This document shows positions 21,217 through 32,980 of a stretch of 64,000 nt of DNA, in pieces (the first letter of the stretch is position 1; each line of letters begins with the position of its first letter). Below the pieces are notes generated by a model. The model saw nothing but the letters and a program-made list of their open reading frames with translations. It was not told where the DNA came from and did no database searches. A program made the translations under genes and the position numbers. This stretch comes from Wallemia ichthyophaga EXF-994 (taxonomy: Eukaryota > Basidiomycota > Wallemiomycetes > Wallemiales > Wallemiaceae). Where the stretch lies: assembly GCF_000400465.1 (NCBI RefSeq), contig NW_008806296.1:50749-114748 (forward strand), read 5' to 3'.

Positions 21217-22212
21217 TTATGCAGATTTAAACAACACTTCACTCTTACCGAGTGGAGCGGATTTATACGCACCATTTTCAAAGAGGGTGGAGCTAGGCAG
21301 TGATACTTCTGGACGTACGTGGAGATAAAGCTGGTGCAGTGCGTTAGTAGCAGCGCGATATTTAGCCATTTTGAGCGAAGATCCGAATCCTTCACCGAGT
21401 TGGATATTATCGTCAGCGAATACGCCGACAATGTAAACGGGCGACTGCGTATATCTTCCTGTCTCCTTGAGCAACTTCACATCTACTCCGCTGTAGCCAA
21501 ACTTGGTGGCAGTCTGGTTGATTATGGTTACTGGGTTTTCAAACTTGAGGAGTGAGCGAAGGTCGAGGGAGCGGGAAAGGAAGAAAGCTTTGGCGAAGTG
21601 AGAGGCTTTCTCTACACCTCCATGCTTGAGTACCAAACCAACGACACTCTTGCTCAGACTAGCCATGGCGTCTTCGTGGAGAGTAAGGCCGTGGGTTGAT
21701 TCGCGTCTCCATCTCAGCGACGAGTGCGCACCCCACTCCCGACTAACAGCAGAGCAAGTCTTGGGACCAACAAGCATGCTGACAGCTGCTTTGAGCGGCT
21801 TGAGTGGTAGATTTGGGTAGGTGAGGTGGAGGTGTTCAGTTGCAACGAGTCCAAGGAATGTGTTGCCGATGGATTGTAATTCGTCGTTGTTGGATGACTC
21901 GCTGAATGACGCATGAGTGCACGCCTTCTCTATTTCGTCAATTTCGACACTCAGTCCGAGTCTGTGTCCCAGAGCCACGAGAGAAGATTCACGCACGGGC
22001 ACCGACGAAGCCCATTCCTTTGCGTTAAATGGTGGCAGTGAAGAAGATTCCTGTGTGATATTCTCTGTGATATTCTCTGCGCTATTCACGCTACGCTTCC
22101 CTTTGGCTTCGACTGGCGGCGCTCTAACTGCAATTCTACTACTGCTACTGCATACAGACGTCGATAAACTGCGCAGATTCACCGCTCTCACTGCTTGCCG
22201 AGTTGCCATCAT
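21217..22212 (-). CDS. MRPL3: Mitochondrial large-subunit ribosomal protein mL44 (Mrpl3), RNase III-like
   Basis: The single exon encodes 331 residues; a second ATG at 22209 is equally possible. The N-terminus is basic and Ser/Arg-rich, as a mitochondrial presequence. The middle has the RNase III fold pattern (LGLSVEIDEIEKACTHASF, LQSIGNTFLGLVATEHL, ALGHRLGL). The acidic catalytic residues of true RNase III are missing: the signature helix reads IGNTFLG rather than LGDAVL. The C-terminal third (NPVTIINQTATKFGY, SPVYIVGVFADDNIQLGEGFGSSLKMAKYRAATNALHQL, cited as separate blocks) is a dsRNA-binding domain. mL44 lies on the mitoribosomal large subunit and pairs with mL57 in yeast. The mL57 gene is 2.6 kb away. 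Confidence 0.85.
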   Translation of the reverse strand: MMATRQAVRAVNLRSLSTSVCSSSSRIAVRAPPVEAKGKRSVNSAENITENITQESSSLPPFNAKEWASSVPVRESSLVALGHRLGLSVEIDEIEKACTHASFSESSNNDELQSIGNTFLGLVATEHLHLTYPNLPLKPLKAAVSMLVGPKTCSAVSREWGAHSSLRWRRESTHGLTLHEDAMASLSKSVVGLVLKHGGVEKASHFAKAFFLSRSLDLRSLLKFENPVTIINQTATKFGYSGVDVKLLKETGRYTQSPVYIVGVFADDNIQLGEGFGSSLKMAKYRAATNALHQLYLHVRPEVSLPSSTLFENGAYKSAPLGKSEVLFKSA

Positions 22213-22299
22213 TTTTTATGATCGTCGTCAGAGCACAAGTGTGCAAATATACGCTCTAAATAATACAATTTCTTTTCAATATACACGCCATTATATCTT

Positions 22300-24827
22300 T
22301 CAATTTGAAGCCTTACGCTCCCCACTTGAATCCCTGCTCTGTGGTCCTAGCCCCAGTCCGGCAATCACAGACGGGGCAGACGACAGCGTCGGCGACCTTA
22401 CATGCCGCGTGCGGCGGTGAGTATTGTTGTTCGTTTGATTAGTATTGTTGGTACCACTAGCGCCTGTCTGATGTCCTCCTGACAACACCGAATTACCACC
22501 TAGATATGGAGTATTTGGCTGCGACTGTGTCCATGCATTCGACAACGACGCTGGAAACAAATTGATTGAAGGCGCCACTGGGGAGCGCATCGGTGGTGAC
22601 TTACTCCCATCCCTTCGAACAAATGTAACATCTTCATCACTCGACTCTTCTTCGCGATTCTGATTCATCAAAAATGCTTCCCTCTTCTCTCCTTCCAGCC
22701 TCTCAACTGTAGCTCTCAAATTGAGCACCTCTTCGGGCAAATCTGTATTCTGGAGTGGATGGACATGTACTTCTTTAACTTGCGGTGTTTCCCTCACTTG
22801 ACTGCGGTTTCTACTCTCAAGTAGCTCCGTCAACCTGCTCTCCAGATGCTCGTTCTTAAAACGCAGCTGATCGCTCTCATTGCGCGACTTACGAGCCTCG
22901 TTCTCTGCCGCGACTCGTGCATCTCGCTCTGCTTTTGTCATTGTCTTGAGCACATTAAACCTACCTAAGAGTAGCTGCATTTCGCGTCTTTGCTCGTCGT
23001 GTCTAAATAGATCATCGTCTCTGTCGGGTTATGTTAGCACATGCACATTTCCCTCACAACGCCAACCCACCGATCTGCCAAAAGATTCATCAACTCCTTG
23101 TTGCGCTCTTGTAACTTGCCAAACTCCTCAATTTTAGGTGTCCACTCTCTGATCTGATTCTCAAGCTCGAATATTTGATTACCTGAATCAGCCAGTCTTC
23201 CTAGATTAACACGAATAATCTCTTCACTTGCACTACGTTCGCCTCTTAATCCAACAGCTTCTGCATCCCAGTTCTTCTTCTCTTCTCGGAAATACTTTAC
23301 TTTCTTCTGTAGCTCGTCCGTCCATGTAACATGACGTGAGTGAGTTTTAGTTGCTTCGCTTCGAGCGTTAGACAGAGCAGCCTGTGCTTGTGACAACCTG
23401 GAGCTGAGTTCGCGGAGATGTATGTACAAAGACTGTTGGGCATCTTCATCGCGTGCTTCTGCCAATCTACGTCTATGTAACTGACCCAATCTCATCAACA
23501 GTTGTCCTTTAATATACTGCTCGTACGTGTAGTCACGCTTGATGTCATCTGTTCCAAACATCTCCCTCTCATCACCTTCTTCATCTTCCTTTTTCTCCAC
23601 TCTCGCACGGTGGATGCTCTCACGCAAAGCTTTCGATTCAGGTAGGTAGATAACCGATTGATCGATCTGCGAGTCTAGTTGGGAAAGATCTGCATTTTCT
23701 TGATTGAGGTGGGTGTTTCCATCGATTATAATTCCCTCAGCTACACGTCTTCCATATTCAACAATACTTGCTGCGTTGATCTCAAGCACTGCGCACTGTG
23801 CAAGAATAGCTTGTGATTCAGTGTCAGGCCATCTGCAGCTTGTCTGTGTGAGCTCATAGTGAGGATCATTGAGAGGGTGTTTGAGGAAGAATGGATGTAT
23901 GAGATGAGTTCGTAGTAATGGAAGCGAGCGAGCCTTGATGAGATCTACAAACAACCACTGATCAATATCTTGAACGTAAGGGTTGTCGAATTCAAAAGAA
24001 TTGAGGTATTCAATCGGAGACCGTAAGAATGCGAGAGTGTTGGCTGGAAAAATACCATAAATGAAGGTAAACAGAGGTGAAGGGGAAGGAGTGAATTTGC
24101 TATCTTGAGTGAGTTGAATGAAATCTTTATTCTTGAGAGTGAGTGTACGTGTCACTGCCAGTTTATCAATCTCATTTATGATTTCAGAGTGAATGAATGC
24201 ATTTTTACGCCTTTTCCAAACCAGAATTCTACCGATGAATGCGAGGAATGTTGGTATATACTTTGATAGCAAGATTGGGAATTTTGGAAGTAAGATGGAG
24301 TAAATGCAGCTAATGAGACTGATGACGCTGCTATCGTTATCAGTCAAGCTGCTTAGTATGATGAGTTGAAACAGATCAGAGGATATAAGATGATGTGAGT
24401 GAATCGACTGCTGACTGACTAGACTGAAAATTAGTTGCAAAGTTTGTAAACGATATGATTCAGACTTGAAGTGAGTAATTAGGATGTTGTAGATAGTTGA
24501 GGCATGACTAGGAAGTACTTCAATGAGAAAATGTTTACTGTCATTGCTAATTGAGCTCTGGTTGAGATATTCACGTATAAGAAGAGAAGCAGTGTGTGTA
24601 TCTAAGTGCTTTATAAGGAGCTTTCTCACGAGCTCATTGCGAAGATAGTGAATAAAGTAATTCTCTATAAAAAAGTGCAAATTGCTTGAAATATCCAAGT
24701 CTAGCAAGCAATTGACTGTATATTCAGTCAAAGGGAGATTCCTAGGCTTGAAATCATCTAAATTGAAATGTTTATAATATTTCTTATCAAATTCTTTATG
24801 TTTTATTGAATAAACGAGTTCATCCAT
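22300..24827 (-). CDS. TSC1: Tuberous sclerosis complex subunit 1 (hamartin)
   Basis: Exons 23071-24827 and 22300-23020 give 825 residues. The N-terminal helical half contains the hamartin pattern: PANTLAFLRSP, a conserved HPFFLKHPLNDPHYEL, then W and ILAQCAVLEI. Human TSC1 has FVSFLRS, HPELVTGSKDHEL, W and VIECAKISL. A long coiled coil follows (about 440-690, ending REWTPKIEEFGKLQERNKEL) and a disordered Ser/Asn/Thr tail. Tsc1 stabilises Tsc2, the GAP for Rheb, and so restrains TORC1. The start codon lies 3 bp after the stop of the mL57 gene and in the same frame (TAA CCC ATG), which is exceptional for a fungal gene pair. Confidence 0.82.
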
Positions 24828-24830
24828 GGG

Positions 24831-25423
24831 TTATTCTGTGGTGTTGGTGGTGGTGGTGTTCGTAGGCTGATCCTCAAGCTCAAACTGAAGCCTGGGTAAT
24901 ATTTTTGTTTTGAATATCTTACCAGCAGCGTCTTGACCAAATTCATGTGATATTGCTCCAATCAGCGCTTCCACTGTCGATCCTCTAACCTTGAAAATAC
25001 CGTTCTCTTGACTTGTTGAGAATCTCATCACCTTCTCTAATCCCCAATCCCTGCCAATAGAATCCCCAAGGCTAGGCGTATCTAAGCACCTAAACTTGTG
25101 ATTCCTCACGCTCTTCCCGCTTTCCATTAAGTGCATTAACAGCTGAAAGCGCAGTGTTCTTCTCCCTAAGAAACTAAGCCTCGATTGATGATCCCCGGAA
25201 ACTCCAGCTATTGACTTGTGTGTTACCGCCCTTAACGCTGTATCCTCACGCATTTCACCGGGCAAAGAAGGAAATTGCTCTTTCATGTATTCCTTCAATA
25301 ATGGTGTATTCAAGCGCGATGAATTAGCTTCAGTGGCTATGAAATCTTAGTTTTGATATAAGCCATATGCTACACTCAAAACTCACCTAATCGCCTACTC
25401 TGGGTCACCGCTGCTCGATACAT
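24831..25423 (-). CDS. MRPL15: Mitochondrial large-subunit ribosomal protein mL57 (Mrpl15), RNase III-like
   Basis: Exons 25387-25423 and 24831-25336 give 180 residues beginning MYRAAVTQSRRLATEANSSR, a plausible mitochondrial presequence. The rest follows the RNase III-like mL57 family: FPSLPGEMREDTALRAVTHKS, HQSRLSFLGRRTLRFQLLMHLM, and GIFKVRGSTVEALIGAISHEFG (quoted in part). The signature helix reads FLGRRTLRF, so catalytic acids are lost, as expected for mL57. A Thr/Asn tail (TNTTTTNTTE) precedes the TAA at 24831-24833. Only CCC separates this stop from the TSC1 ATG. Confidence 0.85.
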
Positions 25424-25589
25424 CCTCAACGTTAGTTACCAAGAGAGAAGACTCAGTGAAACAAAGAGAAATGTATAAAACAACGATAAATATGTATAAA
25501 AGGTATAATCATCGTATTTACATTATCAAATGACACAATCAAAATCAAGAAATGTACTAGTGAAAATTACTTCCGTCAGCTAAAGTCAA

Positions 25590-27588
25590 TTACTGCTTGC
25601 TTTTAAACCTTAATAATGGCGCTAATCCAGATAACGCGCACGATTTCTGCATAAATTCGTGATTCACCAATTCATCTGCAGCTGCCCTTGACTTTACATC
25701 TACGCAAAGACAAACTGCCAAGAAGGACTTCAACTCTCTTGTTAAACTCTCTGGCTTCTTTAGAGTTGGTGTTCCATTCGTTGCAATCAAATACAGCGCT
25801 TTCAATGGCTCCTCATCGAGATATGGTGGCTCTTGCTCAATCATCTCTATTGCCATTATACCTAATGACCAAATATCTACTTTGGCACCATATTCCTTCT
25901 GCTTGACCACCTCTGGTGCCATCCAATATGGTGTACCTACCATCGTTGCTCGCTTTGACTTTTGATCTGATAACTTTGCGCAGAATCCAAAGTCTGTTAT
26001 CTTTACATGTCCTTGTGAATCCAACAAGACATTGTCTGATTTGATATCTCTATGAATGATTGATTGTTGATGTAAGTGGTTCAATCCCTTACACGTCTCC
26101 CTACAAATACACGCTATTTGATCCTCTTCAATCTCATTGTTATCTATAATATCTGTTAATGCTCCACCTTCCATGTACTCCATAACTACCCAAAGTTCTC
26201 CATTTTTTATCAAGTAAGCATCTAAAAAGTTGACTATATTAGCATGATGACTCTCCTGCATCACCAAGATCTCATTGACAATTAACTCTTTCCTTGGTTG
26301 TGCACTAAGATCCATCTGTTTCACTGCAACTTTCTGTCCATTGTCTAATATTTTTGCAACATATACACTACCAGAAGCACCTTGACCAACTTTCTTGATT
26401 TTTGAGTATATGTTATTTGGATCACCTTGGCTAACAACCTGTCTCAGCTTTTCCATTATCTGTGTATCATTCATTGAGGATATACGCCTCTCGGCTACTT
26501 TGGGTGTTGAAGGCTCATTATTAGGAACTTGTTGAGGAACAGGCTGCTTAGCTTGAACCTGTTGTTGTTTTGGAGTGAGGGCAGGTTGGTTTGCCTTTTT
26601 ATTCGTCAAAAGTGGTTTCACAGGTGGAGGTGCTTTTTGTGTAAGTGGAGGAGGTTGATGAGAAGGTTGAGAAGGTTGCGAGGGCTGCTGTGGTGGAGGA
26701 TGCTGTGGAGGTGGTGTTGGTTGCAAAGATTGCTGCGCTGGAGCAGCTGATGATTTTTCCTTCTTGACGCTCGCGCTTGGTTGCGATGGTGGAGGAGGTG
26801 CAGCTCTTGGTGCAGAAACATTTTGACCAGCAAGGCCGGTCCCATTACCGAATCTTACATTTGCAGCTGGAGGTGTGTACGTTGTACCACCGGAAGGAGG
26901 AAATCTGTTATTCTGGCCAGCTTTCTGACCCTGGTTGAAACCAACTTCTTCTCTTCTCTGTTGATCAGTGTAGAATTCCAAAACGTCGAGAACAGCTTGA
27001 GGATTCTTAGCGTAATCTTCCTTAGTGATGGCTGAGGTCTGCAGAAGCTTATTCCACTGCTCAGGCAGACCTGTAAATGCGCCCGAGACAGGGTCAAAGC
27101 CGACGTGGACCTGATGGACGAAATCGGTGGGAGTGGTAACACCGAGTGGGCTAGCGTTGTAGATGTCATCCAACCATGCGTATAGCTCGTCGTCAGATTT
27201 AAAAGCCAGGCTGTAAACTTTATTCGTTGTAATTTCAACGCAGAATGGTTTCTGATCGGTGCGCTCGACAGCGATGATATTGCTGAGGTGGATAGCTGTC
27301 TGTGGAGCAGGAGCAGACTAAATAATAAAGAAAGTGAGTTGCGTGTCTATACGCCGCTTCAACACCCACATCATTCTTGTAAACGTCTATAGTGCGTGGA
27401 TTGAGTACAATCCACTTCTTTGTCCAAAGCCACGACATTATTGGGCTATCATCTTTCATCGATGCCCATCCCCTCCTATTCGGCGCCTTTGCGTTGTTCT
27501 TGATTATTGGTTTTGCAGTCGCTGCAGTCGCAGGTGCTGTCGCTGGCGGCGGTGGAGCAGCCCTCGTTGGTTGGAGGTGACTGTTCAT
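25590..27588 (-). CDS. CLA4: PAK-family Ser/Thr kinase with PH and CRIB domains (Cla4-like)
   Basis: Exons 27370-27588 and 25590-27317 encode 648 residues. A PH domain spans about 35-125 (WASMKDDSPIMSWLWTKKW, then ERTDQKPFCVEI), with the intron in the middle. The CRIB/PBD motif VTTPTDFVHQVHVGFDPVSG (about 133-152) binds Cdc42-GTP. A Pro/Gln-rich linker leads to the STE20 kinase domain (about 380-630): GQGASGSVY, AVKQMD, HRDIKSDNVLL, DFGFCAKL, and TMVGTPYWMAPEV. PH plus CRIB marks the Cla4/Skm1 branch rather than Ste20. These kinases act at the bud neck and in cytokinesis and polarity. The linker has repeated PPQ/PSQ tracts. Confidence 0.92.
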
Positions 27589-28006
27589 CTATTTTGCAGC
27601 TTATTTTTTTTATTTTTCGTGCGTCAATTTACCGTCTTGAGCGTCTTCTGGACACAAAGACCAGTGCGCAATCAAAGTGCACCATTTTAAATATTTTCGT
27701 GGATTTCAAAGGAGGTGATAGACTTGTAATCAGCACTCAGTAGCCTGTCTCTATCTTCCCCTCCTATTACTCTCCTTTTCATTTTCAACGCGCCGCAACT
27801 TTCTTCGCTTAAGCGAGGCAATACACTTTGACAGCCTCAGGTGCACTATACACCCACTCACTCACTCACTTTCCCCGCAGCACCAAGATTTTCAAGGGTT
27901 CTCACCCTGTCTCACCCGTCTCACCCGTCTCACATTCTCCACCGCAATTTAAAGTCAATTTTTCAAGAAAATAAATTATATTGTGTGTATCCTGCTACTG
28001 GCTGTA
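27589..28006. other. 418-bp upstream region of the PAK kinase gene
   Basis: I see no gene. The region is pyrimidine-rich, with a tctcacccgtctcacccgtc direct repeat near 27910-27940 and ctcactcactcact near 27858-27871. It most likely holds the PAK promoter and the 3' region of the WD40 gene that ends at 28007. Confidence 0.45.
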
Positions 28007-29882
28007 TCAGAAATACTGATGCCTATCATGCTTTGGTGAGATGGTTGAATTAGGTGTAAGCGTTAGCGGTGAATGTGAATGAAAGTGTGATTGCTTGTGT
28101 CCAGATGTTGATGAGTCACTTCCACCGAGAATTGGTAGTGCGCTCAAAGGTCTCTTGCGTCGTGATTTTTTCTTATTTGTACTACCTGTACTCGATGGTA
28201 GTGGTAAACTCATCTGATTAGGTTTCGGATGCTTCAACTCCGGTACCTTATTCTGGTTGATCGAAGCTCTGTAGACGTATATAGATCCACTATCACTTCC
28301 ACCGACAACAATCACCTCATGCTCCTGGCGTAGTATTGCTGTACATTTAATAAGTTCGGGTGTTTGCCATAGGTCATAACCGGGGATGTTGATGCTGTTA
28401 TCATCTGCTCTGGCATTGATCGCACATTGCGTAGGCCATACGTAGAGATGCTTGTCTTCACTGCCAGAGCTGATCCAGCTACCATCGCTGCTGGGTGTGA
28501 TACCCATCTGCATCGATCTGTTTTTATTACCTTGGTGGTGTGAGACTGTGTAAATCAAGAATACCCCACAAACCTTTAAACTTCGCGACTACTTTCTTGC
28601 TATCAAGGTTAACCATGTATGCTCTGTTATCGGCGTTTGTAACTAAGACGAAATCATCGTGGACATATGGAATTGCTTCAATTCCTACTATCTTTTTGCT
28701 GGAGTTTATCCTCTTTGAGTTGTGATTCTCAGCGTTGTGAATGTGTGTCTGGTTTGTGTAATTGTAAAGCTTAATGGTAGCTACATGCTTCATCCCCTTA
28801 TTAGAGTAGGTGAATATGTCAAGCTGACCGAGGAGGGTGCCAACCAAGATGTAGTTACCCGTCTTGCTAAATGCGCAAGCTGTGATGAGCTCATTGAGTC
28901 TGTGTGAGAAAATGGCAGATTTGAGTGGAATTGACCATAGTTTGATTGTAGCATCTAAACTAGACGAGATAAAATATCTGTCGTCCTTAGGATGAAATTT
29001 GGTAGATGTGACAATATCGTTGTGCCTAAAAGTGGACAAACAGCCAGATCTATTTGGATGCCAAAGTCTAACAGTCTTATCTAGACTTGCGGTGATGAAA
29101 AAATTGTTCTTGCTCCAGTCCAAACCAGATACGCCGGAGTGATGATCGCTAAACTCTTTCACATCAATATCGTCGAAAGAAGTCTTATCGTGTTTGAGAT
29201 TGTGAATTCTGACCAAACCGTTAAAGTTAGCCGAGGCAAGGTAGTTACCATCGTGACTAAATTTCATGTCGTAAACAGCGTCTTCATCGTCGTAGCTGGC
29301 GGATCTTTGAGGAGCGTTCTCTGTAGAAGGAGATCTAGTTGGAGAATAAGGTCTAGAAGATTTGTGAATTTTTGCACGTTCGGCTAATGAGGAAGGAAGA
29401 ACGGATAAATTAGACATAGGAGGATAAAGAACTTGTTGTAAGTGTAGTCTATGAAATTGTTTTGTAGGTTGCCGATGAGAATGTATCCGGATATGTTGGG
29501 GGATGCCATCAAAAGATAAGCGACGATGAGGATGGTAGGAGCGGCATTTGCCCTTATTCTTGAATAGCTTGCCTATAAGATTATTGCGCTGGCTATTAGA
29601 GCGATTTGGATGTGTGATCTTGGTCGGCGGGCGATGATGGGGGGGTTGAGGAGATTGAAGTGTGTAATCGCTGTAATCGCTGCTGTTGCTATCGGAGGTG
29701 TCTGTGGGTTGCTGCTGTGAGTAATTGTCTTGAGAATCTTGAGAATCTGGAGGCTTTAGTGGCTGTTCTTGGTGGGTGTAGGCGGTGGTGTTGGTGATGC
29801 TGTCACTGCCACTACCACTACCACTACCACTACCACTGCCACTCTGCGTATCCCAGCCTAGCCAATTGAATAAGAAATTCAT
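28007..29882 (-). CDS. WD40-repeat protein, WDR44 / yeast Dgr2-like
   Basis: Exons 28574-29882 and 28007-28530 give 610 residues. The first 190 residues are low complexity, including a (GS)n run near residues 14-26. WD40 repeats begin near residue 205 (AVYDMKFSHDGNYLASANFNG, quoted in part). They continue with HHSGVSGLDWSKNNFFITAS, KTVRLWH, HNDIVTSTKFHPKDDRYFIS, DATIKLW, and SWISSGSEDKHLYVW, through a terminal block with GGSDSGSIYVY. The pattern of N-terminal disorder, SLDKTVRLWH and long gaps between late blades fits the WDR44/Dgr2 group. Human WDR44 binds Rab11. The fungal role is poorly defined. A basic Ser/His-rich tail ends the protein. Confidence 0.75.
29803..29843 (-). repeat. 6-nt tandem repeat encoding (Gly-Ser)n
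   Basis: About seven copies of a 6-nt unit (agtggc/agtggt, read on the minus strand) encode the GS run near the N-terminus of the WD40 protein. Length variation would not shift the frame. Confidence 0.85.
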
Positions 29883-30054
29883 TACATAAAAGAAATGAAA
29901 ATTATCTCTTGGTGGTTGATTTATAACAATTCTCGTTGATAATCCCTAATCTCTGTCTAACACTTGACTAAGCCGGTGGGCTTTAGAAGACCGGTGAAAT
30001 TTTAATTTTGTATCAAGTGCCCTAGGTTGCAATTTTAATAGTCCCTCTATTGAA

Positions 30055-32884
30055 ATGAAGAGATCCCTATTACAATCCAAGAATGCCTTCAATTTACAAA
30101 GGAAGTCTGCCGTAAAACTAATAAACGCTGCAACTTCAAATAAGTTCAGTAAATCCCCTGGCTTGGATTATTCAAATAACCTCGCTGGTAATTTTAAACC
30201 AATCCGATTCCACGATGGCGTTACTGATTCTTGGTGGCTACGTTTCACTCCAAATCACTCAACTGCCCCTGGGGACTTTGTATATATCCCAAAGTTGGTT
30301 TCTTTTGGTATTATTCTCCCTCTCTAATCCTCCTAACAGATACTCCCAAGTCGGTGTTGCTCTAGGCGTTGATATCATCGATGGTAGGCGCGTTTGGCAC
30401 TGTCTACACTCCTCAGGCGTTTTATTACCTTACCCTGATTCTGCCATCGTTCATTCAACTCCGTTGTTCGATTCCTCTGAGTTAGATTTCAATCAAATTA
30501 GTGACATCATATCTCACTCAAAGCTGAATCCTCCTGCCGAACATCACGTTTACAACCCTGAAACTGATCCATTTGCTCCTTACAAAGCTAGGCTTTCTTC
30601 TCGCCTCAAGCGTCTTCGTTTTGACTTGGAATCCGTTCAGCGACAGCTAACCACTCAGGTTAATGACGTCTACAATTCTATAAAGCACAAGAATGATATG
30701 AAGTGGCGTGAATATGACATTCTCACTCTTGCTACACGTCATTTCAATCTGAAGCAGCCCACACAATTGCACATTCTTGCACTGCATATCATGCTCTACT
30801 CCAATACAACCGAGTACAACATGCTTGAAACACCTTCATCCATACAGGCTATGAAGTTTGGTGTGCGACCCGCTACTGAAGTTAGCATCCTCAGACTGGT
30901 GCACGACTGGGTCAATACCCGAGAAGGGAGAAGCATCCTTGGGAGCTTTGTCGAAAAGACCCACAAACTGCTAGAGGCTTCATCACAAACCGACAAGTCT
31001 ATCAAATCACCACTGCCACTACCTCCACCACTCACCTACACTCCTAACGAAGGCATTCTCATTCGCTTCATCACTGACGCCTGCCAGACGCTCAACACAC
31101 CATCCTTCAATCCCTACGAATCTCTCTGCTGCATACTCCTCAAGAACTTTCCTCAATACCACCACGTCAGCCAGGAAAACTGGCGATCGTTGGCCTTTGA
31201 CCTGCTCCAGAATGTTGGAGTATTTGCACCCTGGGAGAGCATACATATGGCAGGCAGCGCAACACTAGTTCCACGCGACAACCACGTCGATAGACAGTTC
31301 GACCGGTTGAGCGAGACAGCGATACGGGAGTACCGCAGTGGTCCCACCATTGGCAGTAGCGGGCATACGCTGCAACAGCATGACATACTAGACGCACACC
31401 GACGAGATTTCGGACAGTTGCCAGTCTTCGTGATAGACGATGCCAATGCAAATGAGCTCGATGACGGTGTATCGCTTGAAGAGGTCGATGGCGAAGGGAA
31501 GCAGTGGGTGCATGTGCACATAGCCGACCCAGCTAGTGGGATCCCACACACACACCCCCTCTCTCTACTAGCTAAAGAACGCATCAGTTCGCTCTATCTC
31601 CCCCACCGCACCGTCCCAATGCTGCCACGCGAGTTGTGTCGCGAGGGTTTTTCGCTCGGCAGTCGCACACCGCAGCCGGTGCTTACGTTTTCTGCGCAAG
31701 TAGACGCACATGGCGCATTAGTCGACTATGACGTGAGCGCATCTATCATTAATAACATCCACACGCTCACGTACGACGATGTCGACGATGCGCTGGGGGT
31801 GAGTGGGGAAGCCACACGCATGCATGGCCGACTGCTAGATAGAGTGAGTAAGATGCGTGGTAAAGCTAACCAAGACTCACCCGCACTGTCTCACCCGGCC
31901 ATCCCGTCGCATCACTTGGACACACTGCGCAAGCTCGTCCACGTCTCCACGCAGCATTCGGCACAACGCGTCGCGAATGGCATGCTATTCTGGCAGACTT
32001 ATGTGCCTAGCACATCTGTATCGCCGCTGCCGCTCCCGAGTCCGCCACTGCAGATGCAGACGCTATGGGAGGGGCGTCCGCAGGTAGCACTACATGCACA
32101 GCCTACCCCCGACTCTCTCTCGCGCCGACTCGTCAGCCAATGCATGGCACTAGGGTGTCAAGTAGCTTCGCGGTGGCTAGGGGAGCGTGACGTTCCCGGT
32201 GTGAACCGCGGCGCACCCGTCCCCGAATCAGCCCTACCTGGTGCGATGGAAGAGCTACTATCACAACGCGACCAAGTAACGGGTGAGGTGTCCACCGCTG
32301 CCGTGTCTACCGCCGAGGCTAGTTTCACAGGCGGAACACTCTCTTCACGTCCCATTCCCCACTCCCTTAATGGATGCATGGATGGTTACGCTCGTGTTAC
32401 ATCCCCCCTGAGACGATATAGCGATTTGGTAATGCACTACCAGATTCGCAGCGCTCTGCTAGCTCATCACTCCCCGACCGAGCGCGTGCCATGGATGTAT
32501 AAAACGCACGATGAAATGGAGGTATTCCTCAATAAATGTCGCCAGTTTGAGGGACCGCACAGCCGCATAAGTAATCGCGTAAACGATTATTGGGTGGTAA
32601 GGGAACTCAGACGCAGACATGCATGCTCGGAAGGCGGATGGGAGGCGCACGCACCCCTCACTTGCACTATCACTGGTGCGTGGAAGAATGACGGCGCAGG
32701 AACACGTAGTTGGGCGCCGTGCGAGGTCGGCGATCTCGGAAATATGGGCGCGAGGCTCGTCAAGGATCACATCACTCCTCATCACCTCTTCAAAGCTGAC
32801 ATAGGTAGGGTTGTTAGAGGATCACCGCTCGATTTCCAACTCTATGAAAGCGCGAGATTGATCGTCAAGTTGGAGGAAATGTAG
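30055..32884 (+). CDS. DSS1: Mitochondrial 3'-5' exoribonuclease of the RNase II (RNB) family, Dss1/CYT-4-like
   Basis: Exons 30055-30293 and 30340-32884 encode 927 residues. The N-terminus (MKRSLLQSKNAFNLQRKSAV) looks like a mitochondrial presequence. The RNB catalytic block is FVIDDANANELDDG (about 442-456), giving the clustered Asp residues that bind Mg. It is followed by VHIADPAS, LPHRTVPMLP, the ITSPLRRYSDL-type block (ARVTSPLRRYSDLVMHYQI, about 730) and an S1-like end. Dss1 with the helicase Suv3 forms the mitochondrial degradosome. The intron donor is a less usual GTTGGT, but phase and the restored KYSQVGV reading support it. It is divergent from the WD40 gene (172 bp between starts). 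Confidence 0.85.
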
Positions 32885-32980
32885 GTGGCTCGTTGAGTGT
32901 GAGGTGTGTTGCTGACTGGAGCATATCAAAGGTAATTTATTTATTTAGACTGTTTCTACTCTATACACATACATATTATA

